From Comamonadaceae bacterium (GTDB taxonomy: Bacteria; Pseudomonadota; Gammaproteobacteria; Burkholderiales; Burkholderiaceae), in contig CANKOT010000050.1 of the NCBI GenBank assembly GCA_947484245.1, forward strand, positions 1 to 16,017: 16,017 bases of DNA, written 5' to 3'. The notes under the pieces are model-generated. The model saw only the letters and a list, made by a program, of their open reading frames with translations. It had not been told where the DNA came from and searched no databases. Shown one piece after another: positions 6,962-15,371 of the stretch. The position numbers and the translations under genes were made by a program. Position 1 is the first letter of the stretch; each line of letters starts with the position of its first letter.

Positions 6962-8017
6962 TTGAACCCGTCCAATCATGCCGACTCTCTGGGCCGCTTA
7001 GACGACCTGCCTGCCGATTACATTGCCGATATGACGGCATTGTCGATTGCGCCTTTGTGGCCGCAATTGCGCGGACTCTTGCCACGCGGCAAACCTGTAC
7101 GTGCCACCCAGCCCTTTGTTTGGCATTACAAAGATGTTCGGCCGCAACTCATGCGCGCCGGCGAACTCACGCCGATTGAAAAAGCAGAGCGCCGCGTTTT
7201 GGTTCTTTGCAATCCAGGGCATGGCATTGAAAAACTAGTGGCCACGCCCACCATTTATGTTGGTATGCAACTGATCTTGCCTGGCGAAGTTGCGCCTAAC
7301 CATCGTCACACCCCCAGCGCTGTGCGCTTTGTGGTGGAAGGTGAAGGCGGCTTCACCACCGTACAAGGTGAAAAGTGCCCCATGCACAAAGGCGACTTGA
7401 TCCTCACACCCGCGGGCCTTTGGCACGAGCATGGCCATGACGGCAAAGGCCCTGTAGTCTGGCTCGATGCGCTGGACCTGCCGATGGTTTACGGCATGGA
7501 GGCGTCCTACGCCATTGAGGGCCCGTCCCAAAATGCAAGCTTTGACTTAGACGCATCTCAAACAAAATATCAACGCGCAGGCCTCGTTCCCTTTGGTTCC
7601 TTGAGCCAGCCCCTGCGAGCACCTTATCCCCAAGTTCGTTATCCGTGGGTTGACGTTCGCAAAGCTTTATTGGCCCTTGAAAAAGGCACGCCTTCCGACG
7701 CGGCGGTTCAATTGGCCTATGTGAATCCTGAAACGGGCGCGCCTTGTTTGCCAACACTGGGCTTCTCCGCGCAGCTTCTCAGAGACGGCCTGGAATTCTG
7801 CCCCCGTCCGCGCTCCGCCAGCTCGGTGATGCACGTGATTGAAGGCCGCGGCGAATCAGAGGTTGATGGTGTGACCTTGAAATGGTCAGAGGGCGACACA
7901 GTGGCCATTCCCACCCATGCACAAATCAAACACCACGCGCACAACGGCAACGCCTATTTATTTCATGTGGACGATGCACCGACGCAACGTGCATTGGGCT
8001 TTTACCAAGAGTTCTGA
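6962..8017 (+). CDS. gtdA: Gentisate 1,2-dioxygenase
   Basis: A 351-residue cytosolic bicupin iron(II) ring-cleavage enzyme that opens gentisate (2,5-dihydroxybenzoate) with O2 to maleylpyruvate. The first cupin has the metal ligands H114 and H116 in 'APNHRHTPSAVRFVVEGEGG' and H155 in 'GLWHEHGHDG'. The second, non-metal-type cupin is seen at 'SSVMHVIEGRGESEVDG' (288-303). Upstream 'QPFVWHYKDVRP' is also family-typical. The start is TTG at 6962, because GGAG (6951-6954) sits 7 bases upstream and the length then equals the family norm of about 350; the open frame to 6848 runs through the promoter and is rejected. It is probably controlled at the palindrome over its promoter. Maleylpyruvate isomerase, fumarylpyruvate hydrolase and a regulator, often nearby in relatives, are absent from the window. 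Confidence 0.93.
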   Translation: MNPSNHADSLGRLDDLPADYIADMTALSIAPLWPQLRGLLPRGKPVRATQPFVWHYKDVRPQLMRAGELTPIEKAERRVLVLCNPGHGIEKLVATPTIYVGMQLILPGEVAPNHRHTPSAVRFVVEGEGGFTTVQGEKCPMHKGDLILTPAGLWHEHGHDGKGPVVWLDALDLPMVYGMEASYAIEGPSQNASFDLDASQTKYQRAGLVPFGSLSQPLRAPYPQVRYPWVDVRKALLALEKGTPSDAAVQLAYVNPETGAPCLPTLGFSAQLLRDGLEFCPRPRSASSVMHVIEGRGESEVDGVTLKWSEGDTVAIPTHAQIKHHAHNGNAYLFHVDDAPTQRALGFYQEF

Positions 8018-8059
8018 GATTCAGCCCGGTGGCAGGGCCAAAGCTTCTCGAGCTGCGGC

Positions 8060-8089
8060 GCCTTCGAAGATCTTGAAGGCTTCTACAAT
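8060..8089 (+). promoter_or_regulatory. Hairpin and -10-like box between gtdA and psd
   Basis: GCCTTC (8060-8065) and GAAGGC (8075-8080) form a 6-bp stem followed by TTCTAC, a weak terminator-like element for gtdA. It runs straight into TACAAT (8084-8089), a 5-of-6 match to a -10 box that could serve psd. No convincing -35 is present (TTCGAA at 8063-8068 gives a short 15-base spacer), so both readings are tentative. Confidence 0.25.
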
Positions 8090-8117
8090 AGCGCTCAAAG
8101 TGAAACTAGGAGCCAGC

Positions 8118-8960
8118 GTGTCCGATCAATTGGCGGTGTTGCCGCAGTACCTGATGCCCAAGCTGGCCATGACCCGCTTGGCAGGCCGATTGGCCAGCGC
8201 CGAGTTGGGCGAGTTCACCACCTGGGTGATCAAGCGCTTTGTGAAACGCTACAACGTCAACATGGCAGAAGCCGTTCACAGCGAGCCCGCGCATTACAAA
8301 AGCTTCAACGAATTTTTCACACGCCCTTTGAAAGAGGGCGTTCGCCCCTTGGCCAGCAGCACTTGGGTCTGCCCTGTGGACGGTGCCATCAGCCAATGCG
8401 GCGCGATTGAACGCGATCAAATTTTTCAAGCCAAAGGACATCACTACAGCACACGCGCATTGGTGGGTGGCGATGCCGCACTGGCAGCGCAATTTCAAAA
8501 TGGCCAATTCGCCACCTTGTACTTGAGCCCGCGCGACTACCACCGAATCCACATGCCGATTGCAGGCAAGTTATTGCGCATGATTCATGTGCCGGGTGAT
8601 TTGTTTTCTGTGAACCCCACCACAGCGCGCGGTGTGCCCGGTTTATTTGCCCGCAACGAGCGCGTGGTGTGCGAGTTTGAAACCGATAAAGGTCTTATGG
8701 TGTTGGTCTTGGTGGGCGCCACCATCGTGGGCAGCATGGCCACGGTGTGGCATGGTCAGGTCAACCCGCCTCGGCCAGGCACTGTGCGTGAATGGCGCTA
8801 CGACACGCAAGATGTGCGTCTGCAAAAAGGCGAAGAGATGGGCCGATTTTTGTTGGGCTCGACGGTGGTCATGCTGTTTCCAGAAAACAGCCTTCAATTT
8901 CCAGCTGATTGGATCAGCACTCGCCCGCTGCAAATGGGCGAGGCCATGAGCGGCAACTGA
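8118..8960 (+). CDS. psd: Phosphatidylserine decarboxylase proenzyme
   Basis: A 280-residue pyruvoyl-dependent, membrane-associated enzyme that makes phosphatidylethanolamine from phosphatidylserine. The self-cleavage site LGST is present (residues 246-249), with S248 expected to become the pyruvoyl group of the small alpha chain. The other members of the processing triad are seen as D88 in 'CPVDGAISQCG' and H145 in 'LSPRDYHRIHMP'. 'FNEFFTRPLKEGVRP' (63-77) is another family block. The start is GTG at 8118, supported by AGGAG (8108-8112) 5 bases upstream and by the usual family length; the open frame back to 7917 overlaps gtdA and is an artefact. It lies 100 bases after gtdA on the same strand, probably with its own promoter, and converges on kup. 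No strong terminator is visible after its stop. Confidence 0.95.
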   Translation: MSDQLAVLPQYLMPKLAMTRLAGRLASAELGEFTTWVIKRFVKRYNVNMAEAVHSEPAHYKSFNEFFTRPLKEGVRPLASSTWVCPVDGAISQCGAIERDQIFQAKGHHYSTRALVGGDAALAAQFQNGQFATLYLSPRDYHRIHMPIAGKLLRMIHVPGDLFSVNPTTARGVPGLFARNERVVCEFETDKGLMVLVLVGATIVGSMATVWHGQVNPPRPGTVREWRYDTQDVRLQKGEEMGRFLLGSTVVMLFPENSLQFPADWISTRPLQMGEAMSGN

Positions 8961-9014
8961 TCTGCCGCAGTTTGAGGACTTGGTAGAGAGGCTAGAAAAG
9001 GAAGGCTTGCGCCC

Positions 9015-10883
9015 TCAAATTTCAATCTTCGAACCCAACTCCACCACCGAGTTGTTCGGCAGTTTCAAAAATTCAGCTGCGGCACTCGCATTCAAGTGCA
9101 TCTGTGCAAACAGCTTCTCACGCCATGTCGCCATGCCGCCGCCGATGGTTGGAATGACAATGTCACGTGACAAGAAATAACTGGTGGTCATTGGGTCAAG
9201 TTCAGCGCCATGAACTTTCAACTGTTCCAAGGCCTTCGGCAAATCGGGATCATTTTTAAAGCCATAGTTGACGATCACTTGCCAGCAGTCGTGGTGCAAA
9301 GCCTCAATTTCTATTCGCTTGTTTAAACCGATCCAGGGTACTTCGTGGTTTTGAACCGTGACAAATAAGTTTTGTCGGTGCAAGACTTTGTTGTGTTTGA
9401 GATTGTGCAACAGGGCATTGGGCACGCTGCCAATTTCGGCAGTCAAAAATACAGCCGTACCCTCCACGCGAGCTGGTGGCGCCACAAAAATTGCTTCTAA
9501 GAAATCGACCAAGCCAAATGAGTCGGACTTCCTAGAGTCGTTTAACAAGCGGCGCCCATCGCTCCAAGTGATCATGAGCAAGAAAATGCCACCACCAATG
9601 ACCAAGGGGAACCAACCACCCTCCAACAATTTCATCATGTTGGATGCCCAGAAAGCAAAGTCGACGACAAAGAAAAATCCTGTCGCGCCAATACAAAGCG
9701 CAAGCGGCATTTTCCAGTGGTAGCGAATGACGAAGAAAGTCAGGATGGTTGTGATCAACATGTCGGTGCACACCGCAATGCCATAAGCCGCCGCCAAGTT
9801 GCTAGATGACTTGAACAATGCCACGGCCAGCACAATCAAAATGAACAAGCCCCAGTTCACAAAGGGCATGTAGATTTGACCTAAATCTTTCACGCTGGTG
9901 TGGAGCACTTGCAAGCGAGGTAAATACCCCAATTGAATGACTTGTTTGGTGACACTGAAGGCACCTGTGATCAAGGCTTGAGACGCAATGACCGTGGCCA
10001 TGGTGGCCAAGCACACCAAGGGGATCAGCGCCCAATCGGGGGCCATCAAGTAAAAAGGATTTTTAACAGCTTCGGGGTTGGACAACAGCAAGGCACCTTG
10101 ACCAAAATAGTTCAAAGTCAGGGCGGGCATGACCGTGGTGAACCAAGCCAGTCGAATGGGCTTCTTGCCGAAGTGACCCATGTCAGCGTAAAGTGCTTCT
10201 CCGCCCGTGACACACAAAACCACCGCGCCCAAAATGATGAAAGTGGTGCCTGGGTTTTCCCACATGAACATCACTGCATAGTGGGGGCTGATGGCCCACA
10301 AAATTTCAGGCTGAGTGGCAATGTGATAGACACCCAACACCGCGATGGCGGCAAACCAAACCAAGGTGATCGGGCCAAAGAATTTGCCAATGCCTGCAGT
10401 ACCTCTTTTTTGGACGGCAAACAAGGCAAACAAAATGACCAAGGTGAGTGGTATCACCGCCTTTTTAAAGTTGGGAGAAATGATCTCCAAACCCTCGACC
10501 GCAGAAAGCACTGAAATGGCCGGCGTGATGACGCCATCGCCATAAAACAAACATGTGCCAAAGATTCCTACCAGCAAAAGCACTTTGCGCAGCTTGGGCT
10601 TGTCTTTGACCGCTTGGGAAGCCAGTGCCAACATGGCAACCAAGCCACCCTCGCCATGGTTATCAGCACGAAGCACCAAAGTGACGTACTTGACCGAAAC
10701 GATGGTGGTCAGCGTCCAAAAGAAAATGGACAAAATACCATAGACGTTGTCCGGGGTGAAGGCCACATGGCCCGACCCAAAAACCTCTTTCAAGGCATAC
10801 AACACACTGGTACCAATGTCGCCATAGACCACGCCGATCGCACCGACGGTCAGGGCCGTTAAAGAGGTTTTGCTGGAAGACAC
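9015..10883 (-). CDS. kup: Low-affinity potassium transporter Kup
   Basis: A 622-residue inner-membrane K+/H+ symporter of the Kup/HAK/KT family. Diagnostic blocks: '[15 protein letters not shown]' (17-31, conserved D22), 'ADNHGEGG' (73-80), '[19 protein letters not shown]' (113-131) and '[14 protein letters not shown]' (226-239, with E229). About twelve hydrophobic segments fill residues 12-450, followed by a cytoplasmic C-terminal domain. The length matches E. coli Kup (622). The start is GTG at 10883-10881; it fits the family N-terminus and no in-frame ATG is near, but there is no clear Shine-Dalgarno, and six U residues from a terminator-like hairpin end right at the start codon. It is the last gene of the minus-strand series after gshA, 152 bases away, and converges on psd with 54 bases between stops. 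The leader suggests control by attenuation or start-site masking. Confidence 0.96.
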   Translation of the reverse strand: MSSSKTSLTALTVGAIGVVYGDIGTSVLYALKEVFGSGHVAFTPDNVYGILSIFFWTLTTIVSVKYVTLVLRADNHGEGGLVAMLALASQAVKDKPKLRKVLLLVGIFGTCLFYGDGVITPAISVLSAVEGLEIISPNFKKAVIPLTLVILFALFAVQKRGTAGIGKFFGPITLVWFAAIAVLGVYHIATQPEILWAISPHYAVMFMWENPGTTFIILGAVVLCVTGGEALYADMGHFGKKPIRLAWFTTVMPALTLNYFGQGALLLSNPEAVKNPFYLMAPDWALIPLVCLATMATVIASQALITGAFSVTKQVIQLGYLPRLQVLHTSVKDLGQIYMPFVNWGLFILIVLAVALFKSSSNLAAAYGIAVCTDMLITTILTFFVIRYHWKMPLALCIGATGFFFVVDFAFWASNMMKLLEGGWFPLVIGGGIFLLMITWSDGRRLLNDSRKSDSFGLVDFLEAIFVAPPARVEGTAVFLTAEIGSVPNALLHNLKHNKVLHRQNLFVTVQNHEVPWIGLNKRIEIEALHHDCWQVIVNYGFKNDPDLPKALEQLKVHGAELDPMTTSYFLSRDIVIPTIGGGMATWREKLFAQMHLNASAAAEFLKLPNNSVVELGSKIEI

Positions 10884-10912
10884 AAAAAACAGCCCAGCAA
10901 CGAGGCCGAGCT
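10884..10912 (-). terminator. Terminator-like hairpin abutting the kup start codon
   Basis: On the minus strand AGCTCGGC (10912-10905) pairs with GCTGGGCT (10898-10891) over 8 bases, two of them G-U, around the loop CTCGTT. A G and then TTTTTT (10889-10884) follow, immediately before the kup GTG. It has the form of an intrinsic terminator. It could end the leuS-gshA transcript or act as an attenuator for kup, because any kup mRNA with a leader must pass through it. Confidence 0.55.
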
Positions 10913-10974
10913 TTTATTCAGAATGACTGCGATTCTGCGCCTCTTTTCAACGCTTGGCCATGGAGGCTGGGCTC

Positions 10975-10992
10975 AAAAAGACAGCGCCGTCT
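10975..10992 (-). terminator. Weak terminator-like hairpin after gshA
   Basis: On the minus strand AGAC and GTCT (plus one G-U pair) close on a GCGC loop and are followed directly by TTTTT, 44 bases after the gshA stop. The stem is only 4-5 pairs, so termination would be inefficient at best. Confidence 0.3.
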
Positions 10993-11035
10993 GGGAATGT
11001 TGCACCGCAGCAACTGGCAGCGCTTTCAGAGTACT

Positions 11036-12331
11036 TTAGTCGTAAACCTCAGCGTCAGGGTCGGTTGATTCGAGCTCGTAGCTGGCGGCCAACATGGCCA
11101 AACGGCCAATCACGCCATACATGTAAAAGCGGTTTGGAACACTGGCCCCAGGCTTCATACCGGGCTGTGGCAAATGAGGCGTTTCCTCAAAAGCCAAGGG
11201 TACAAAACTGGCGCCGGGGGCATTCAAGTTTTCATCAACACCGCGGTCCGCATGCACGCGGTAAAAACCGCCGACCACATAGCGGTCCATCATGTACACC
11301 ACCGGTTCAGCCACCGCGTCGTTCATGCGTTCGTTGGTGAGCACACCTTCTTGAATGATCACGTCGCTGACCACTTGGCCGTCTTTGATCACGCTCATTT
11401 TGTTGCGTGTTTTGCGGTTCAGCATGTCCAAGTCCGACACATCGCGCACGGTCATGATGCCCATGCCATAGGTGCCATTGTCGGCTTTCACAATCACAAA
11501 GGGCTTCTCGTTGATGCCGTACTCTTTGTATTTGCGCTTGATTTTGGTGAGCAAGGCATCGACATTGCTGCGCAAAGCCTCGATGCCAAGCCCCTCTGCA
11601 AAATTCACATCGCCACATTGGCTGAACATCGGATTGATGAGCCAAGGGTCAATGCCCAACAATTTACCAAAGCGTTTGGCAACTTCTTCATAGCTTTGGA
11701 AGTGCAGCGTTTTACGACGCACACTCCAGCCTGCGTGCAGTGGCGGCAACAAATGCTGCTCATGCAACTCTTCCAAAATGCCAGGCGCACCCGCTGACAA
11801 ATCATTGTTCAACAAAATCGTACAGGGATCAAAGTCCTTCAACCCCAATCGATGCTTGTTGCGAATGACGGGCTCTAGTGTGACTTGCTCGCCGCCCGGC
11901 AAGTCGATGAGTGTGGATTCTTTGATTTCAGGATTGATCGAGCCAATCCGCACATTCAGTCCGGCCATGTGAAAGATGCGCTGCAACTGAACCAAGTTGC
12001 TCAGATAGAAAGTATTGCGTGTGTGGTTCTCGGGAATGATCAGAAGATTTTTGGCTTCTGGGCAAATTTTTTCGATGGCGGCTTGGGCCGCTTGCACCGC
12101 CAATGGCAACATTTCGGGTGACAAATTGTTCCAACCGCCAGGAAACAAATTGGTGTCAACCGGGGCCAACTTGAAGCCCGCATTGCGAATGTCAACGGAG
12201 GTGTAAATGGGCGGTGTATGCTCCATCCACTCTAGGCGAAACCAACGCTCGATGGCAGGCATGGAATCGAGCACTCGCTGCTCGAGTTCATTGATGGGGC
12301 CATTCAAGGCGGTGACTAAATGCGGGACCAT
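11036..12331 (-). CDS. gshA: Glutamate-cysteine ligase GshA (proteobacterial type)
   Basis: A 431-residue cytosolic enzyme for the first, ATP-dependent step of glutathione synthesis, joining the gamma-carboxylate of glutamate to cysteine. It belongs to the GshA family of Acidithiobacillus and betaproteobacteria (TIGR02049/PF08886), distinct from E. coli GshA. Recognisable blocks: 'SVDIRNAGFKLAPVDTNLFPGGWNNL' region (45-70), 'ENHTRNTFYLSNL' (101-113), 'INPMFSQCGDVNF' (232-244), 'KADNGTYGMGIMTV' (282-295), which looks like the nucleotide-binding glycine-rich segment, and 'QEGVLTNERMN' (327-337). The ATG at 12331 is chosen because GAAGG lies 5 bases before it; an upstream frame to 12364 overlaps proA. 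It starts 10 bases after the proA stop and is surely co-transcribed with it; both enzymes use glutamate. A gshB partner is not in the window. Confidence 0.94.
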   Translation of the reverse strand: MVPHLVTALNGPINELEQRVLDSMPAIERWFRLEWMEHTPPIYTSVDIRNAGFKLAPVDTNLFPGGWNNLSPEMLPLAVQAAQAAIEKICPEAKNLLIIPENHTRNTFYLSNLVQLQRIFHMAGLNVRIGSINPEIKESTLIDLPGGEQVTLEPVIRNKHRLGLKDFDPCTILLNNDLSAGAPGILEELHEQHLLPPLHAGWSVRRKTLHFQSYEEVAKRFGKLLGIDPWLINPMFSQCGDVNFAEGLGIEALRSNVDALLTKIKRKYKEYGINEKPFVIVKADNGTYGMGIMTVRDVSDLDMLNRKTRNKMSVIKDGQVVSDVIIQEGVLTNERMNDAVAEPVVYMMDRYVVGGFYRVHADRGVDENLNAPGASFVPLAFEETPHLPQPGMKPGASVPNRFYMYGVIGRLAMLAASYELESTDPDAEVYD

Positions 12332-12341
12332 AAATACCTTC

Positions 12342-13661
12342 TTAATTTCGAACTTCACCCTCACCCAGCACGACGTACTTGAGCGAGGTGAGTCCTTCTA
12401 AACCGACAGGGCCACGTGCGTGGAATTTGTCGGTAGAGATACCAATTTCTGCACCCAAGCCAAATTCAAACCCATCGGCAAAACGGGTGCTGGTGTTGAC
12501 CATGACGCTGGCTGAATCAACCTCGCGCAAAAAGCGCTGTGCGTGCATGTGATCTCGCGTGAGGATGGCATCGGTGTGATGACTTGAATAATGGTTGATG
12601 TGCGCAATGGCCTGGTCTAGACCCTCCACCACTTTGATGCTGATGATGGGCGCCAAATACTCTTCAAACCAGTCTTGTTCGGTGGCATCGACCAACTGCG
12701 CGCCTGCCACTTGAGACAGAATGGCTTTGGACTTTGCACAGCAACGCATTTCGACGCCTTTGTCTGCATAGATTTTGCCGATGAGTGGCAAGAACTCTGC
12801 CGCCACACCTTGTGCGACCAAAAGGCCTTCACTGGCGTTACAAGGGCTGTATTTATTTGTCTTGGCGTTGTCGGCCACGCTGACGGCCATGCGCACATCG
12901 CAAGGATCGTCCACGTAGGTATGGCAGTTGCCATCGAGGTGTTTGATGACTGGGACCTTGGCCTCTCGGCTGATGCGCTCAATCAAACTTTTGCCTCCCC
13001 GTGGAATGATGACGTCAACATACTCGGGCAGGGTTATCAAATGGCCAACCGCTTCACGGTCGGTGGTTTGAACCAATTGCACAGCATCAGCAGGCAAGCC
13101 TGACGCTGTCAAAGCTTGTTGCACCAAGAGCGCCAGTGCCTTGTTAGATTCGATGGCTTCTGAGCCACCTCGCAAAATGCACGCATTGCCACTTTTGATC
13201 GACAAACTGGCCGCTTCAATGGTGACGTTGGGCCGACTTTCGAAAATCATGCCAAACACGCCTATGGGCACGCGCATTTGACCGACCCGAATGCCGCTGG
13301 GCTGCTGTTTCATGCCTATGATTTCACCAATGACGTCGGGCATGGCAGCCAATTGCTCACAGCCCTCTGCGCAGGTGGCCAAGACTTCGGGGCTCAAGCG
13401 CAATCGATCCACCATGGGCATCGCCAAGCCGGCCGCCTCGGCGCGTGCAAGGTCCTTGGCGTTGTCCGCTTGCAAGGCTTGTGTGTTGTCACGAAGTAAA
13501 GCCGCCAAACGTTTGAGGGCTTGGTTTTTAGAGGACGTTGAGGCCCGGGCCATGGCGGCAGATGCCGTTTTGGCGCGTTGACCCAAAGCCATGACTTGGT
13601 CTTTCACCGAACCGTGCAAAACGTCGGCAGCTTGGGGGGATGTAGATAAAGGCGCGTTCAT
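12342..13661 (-). CDS. proA: Gamma-glutamyl phosphate reductase (glutamate-5-semialdehyde dehydrogenase)
   Basis: A 439-residue cytosolic NADPH-dependent enzyme of proline synthesis, reducing gamma-glutamyl phosphate to glutamate-5-semialdehyde. It has the aldehyde dehydrogenase fold: '[38 protein letters not shown]' region (132-169), '[14 protein letters not shown]' (217-230), '[14 protein letters not shown]' (238-251), and the catalytic cysteine C274 in '[14 protein letters not shown]'. The C-terminal block '[36 protein letters not shown]' region is textbook ProA. ATG 13661 gives an N-terminal extension of about 20 residues before the family core; no strong ribosome binding site is visible. 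It lies 43 bases after holA and 10 bases before gshA. The partner kinase proB is elsewhere. Confidence 0.96.
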   Translation of the reverse strand: MNAPLSTSPQAADVLHGSVKDQVMALGQRAKTASAAMARASTSSKNQALKRLAALLRDNTQALQADNAKDLARAEAAGLAMPMVDRLRLSPEVLATCAEGCEQLAAMPDVIGEIIGMKQQPSGIRVGQMRVPIGVFGMIFESRPNVTIEAASLSIKSGNACILRGGSEAIESNKALALLVQQALTASGLPADAVQLVQTTDREAVGHLITLPEYVDVIIPRGGKSLIERISREAKVPVIKHLDGNCHTYVDDPCDVRMAVSVADNAKTNKYSPCNASEGLLVAQGVAAEFLPLIGKIYADKGVEMRCCAKSKAILSQVAGAQLVDATEQDWFEEYLAPIISIKVVEGLDQAIAHINHYSSHHTDAILTRDHMHAQRFLREVDSASVMVNTSTRFADGFEFGLGAEIGISTDKFHARGPVGLEGLTSLKYVVLGEGEVRN

Positions 13662-13704
13662 AACCGCATTTTCGCACTCTTGCGAGCAGATGTGGCAATT
13701 GAGA

Positions 13705-14760
13705 TCAAGACTTTGCTGAACAAGCGCTTGAAACCCGAAAAGCCAATCTTTGCAAGGCCTGCCATGGGTCGGTGGGCCAGCCCGCCACTTTCAGACCCTT
13801 GACGATGCCATCGACCTGGTGCGCGTTTTGCAACAATTGCGCCAAACGCGCCGGGGAAAGCCTTGGCAAAACGCGTTCAAATAACTTCTCCCGGACCCCC
13901 CAAATGCGCTGTTCTCGCAAGGCCATTGGCAATGGGCGGCCCTCGGCCATGGCATCTTTCACCCGCTTGAGGGCCCGGATGTCTTCGGCCAAGGCGTAAT
14001 GCACCAAAACCGCCGCCTCACCTTCGGCCTGCAAGCCATCTAACATGCGCTGGACCCGCGCCATTTGCCCAGACAACACCGCTTCTGACAACTTGAAGAC
14101 GTCGTAGCGAGCCACATTCAGAACTGCGCTTTCAACCTGCTCAAGGGTCAGCTCACCTTCTGGGTACAGCAAGCCCAATTTTTGAATTTCTTGATGTGCC
14201 GCCAGTAAATGGCCTTCAACGCGGTCTGCGAAGAATTGCAAACAGGTTTGACCTTCTTGACCCTGCACGACACTTTGATGTTGCAACTTCAATCGTTGCG
14301 CAATCCATTGCGGCAACTGCGAACGGTCAAGGCTGTCAATTTGCAAGGTGGCCCCATATTGATCTAGAGCGCCAAACCATGCACCCTTTTTGGTGGCCGC
14401 ATCTAAACGCGGCAAGATGAAAAGCGTCAAGGTGCTTTCATTGCCCTGTGCACTTTGCGCCAATTGCTGAATCATGGGGCTGCCCTCTTTGCCGGGCTTG
14501 CCAGAGGGAATGCGAATCTCCAAAATTTGGCGTTCTGCAAATAGGCTCATAGAGCCGCCGGCCGCCAACACCACACTCCAATCGAAGTGTGCGCCCGCAA
14601 CCACATGAACACTGCGTTCTGTAAATCCTTGGGTACGCGCTTCCGCACGAATCGCGTCTGCCGCCTCTTGAACTAACAGCGCTTCATCACCATGGAGGGC
14701 GTACAAGCTGCGCAAACCTTTTTGCAAATGCGCTTGGAGTTGGGGCAGGGCCAATTGCAT
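13705..14760 (-). CDS. holA: DNA polymerase III subunit delta
   Basis: A 351-residue delta subunit of the clamp loader, which opens the beta sliding clamp; it acts in the replisome and has a AAA+-like fold without a working ATPase site. Visible family features are the N-terminal '[27 protein letters not shown]' region (12-38), the '[19 protein letters not shown]' region (110-128), the '[19 protein letters not shown]' region (181-199), '[13 protein letters not shown]' (217-229) and the C-terminal collar helices with '[14 protein letters not shown]'. The length is close to E. coli HolA (343). The ATG at 14760 begins directly at the domain; the ribosome binding site is weak. It follows lptE by 49 bases, the standard arrangement in proteobacteria where lptE and holA sit downstream of leuS. 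Confidence 0.94.
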   Translation of the reverse strand: MQLALPQLQAHLQKGLRSLYALHGDEALLVQEAADAIRAEARTQGFTERSVHVVAGAHFDWSVVLAAGGSMSLFAERQILEIRIPSGKPGKEGSPMIQQLAQSAQGNESTLTLFILPRLDAATKKGAWFGALDQYGATLQIDSLDRSQLPQWIAQRLKLQHQSVVQGQEGQTCLQFFADRVEGHLLAAHQEIQKLGLLYPEGELTLEQVESAVLNVARYDVFKLSEAVLSGQMARVQRMLDGLQAEGEAAVLVHYALAEDIRALKRVKDAMAEGRPLPMALREQRIWGVREKLFERVLPRLSPARLAQLLQNAHQVDGIVKGLKVAGWPTDPWQALQRLAFRVSSACSAKS

Positions 14761-14809
14761 GAATCAAAGATTTGAGAAAAGGAAGGTTTGCAAAATTCTG
14801 ATCAAACGA

Positions 14810-15343
14810 TCACATCGTTTTCACGACCGCTAAGCGACGCATGATCTGTTGCACGATGTCAATTTGCATGTCGCGGTACAACATATTTTCTTCAATTTCT
14901 TTGGCCAGTACGGCAGATTCCAAGAAACTTAAATCACGCTGCTGTTGCAATTCAACTTCAGGAATCAGAACCACACCCTGAGGCGTGCGCAAGCGAAATT
15001 TAACGCGCAGGCGCAATTGCAATTCACGCACTTGGCCCGAAGCGTTCAAGCCGACCACCACCCGCTCCCGCACTTCAGACATCACATCCAAAACCGCTTC
15101 AGCAGAGGCCATCTCCTTGGGCTCGGTCAGCAGCTTCAATTCGGCGTTGGTCGCCAATGTTCGGCGAAGGTCCTTTGCCAATTCTGATTGACGAGGCACG
15201 ATCAGAAACAAAGACTTGAATGGAAGTGATGCACTTTGGCGCAACTGAAAACCGCAACCCGCCAGACCCAAAGCGGACAGGCCGCCCACACCCATGGCAG
15301 CCCAAAGCGTGCGCAAAGCGTGTCGGCGGTGTGTGAGGGACAT
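14810..15343 (-). CDS. lptE: LPS-assembly lipoprotein LptE
   Basis: A 177-residue outer-membrane lipoprotein that plugs the LptD barrel and helps insert lipopolysaccharide at the cell surface. The N-terminus is a lipoprotein signal peptide: positive start (RRHALR), hydrophobic stretch and lipobox LAGC with the lipidated cysteine at C30, then 'GFQLRQSASLPFKSLFL', typical of LptE. The mature part has the 'VLDVMSEVRERVVVGLNASGQVREL' segment and a basic C-terminus. The ATG at 15343 is preferred; an in-frame TTG at 15352 would add three residues. It follows leuS by 28 bases and precedes holA by 49. An imperfect small hairpin (AAACGAT/ATCGTTT) overlaps the stop codon and is probably not a terminator. 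Confidence 0.93.
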   Translation of the reverse strand: MSLTHRRHALRTLWAAMGVGGLSALGLAGCGFQLRQSASLPFKSLFLIVPRQSELAKDLRRTLATNAELKLLTEPKEMASAEAVLDVMSEVRERVVVGLNASGQVRELQLRLRVKFRLRTPQGVVLIPEVELQQQRDLSFLESAVLAKEIEENMLYRDMQIDIVQQIMRRLAVVKTM

Positions 15344-15371
15344 GGCGTTCAATTCTTTGGCTGGTTTTCAA

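Noticed and set aside
7917..8117. N-terminal extension of psd
   Set aside because: It overlaps gtdA, and GTG 8118 has an excellent AGGAG 5 bases upstream and yields the family length.
8961..9014. Bidirectional terminator between psd and kup
   Set aside because: Only a distant TTTGAGG/CCTCAAA pairing with a loop of about 35 bases was found; no compact hairpin with a T-run.
9933..10514. 193-codon plus-strand open frame opposite kup
   Set aside because: Antisense shadow of a highly conserved transporter gene with no independent support.
11174..11797. 207-codon plus-strand open frame opposite gshA
   Set aside because: Antisense shadow with a low-complexity His/Val/Ala translation.
14803..14820. 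AAACGAT/ATCGTTT hairpin at the end of lptE as a terminator
   Set aside because: The stem is AT-rich with a 3-base loop and no T-run beyond it, and downstream holA is normally co-transcribed with lptE.
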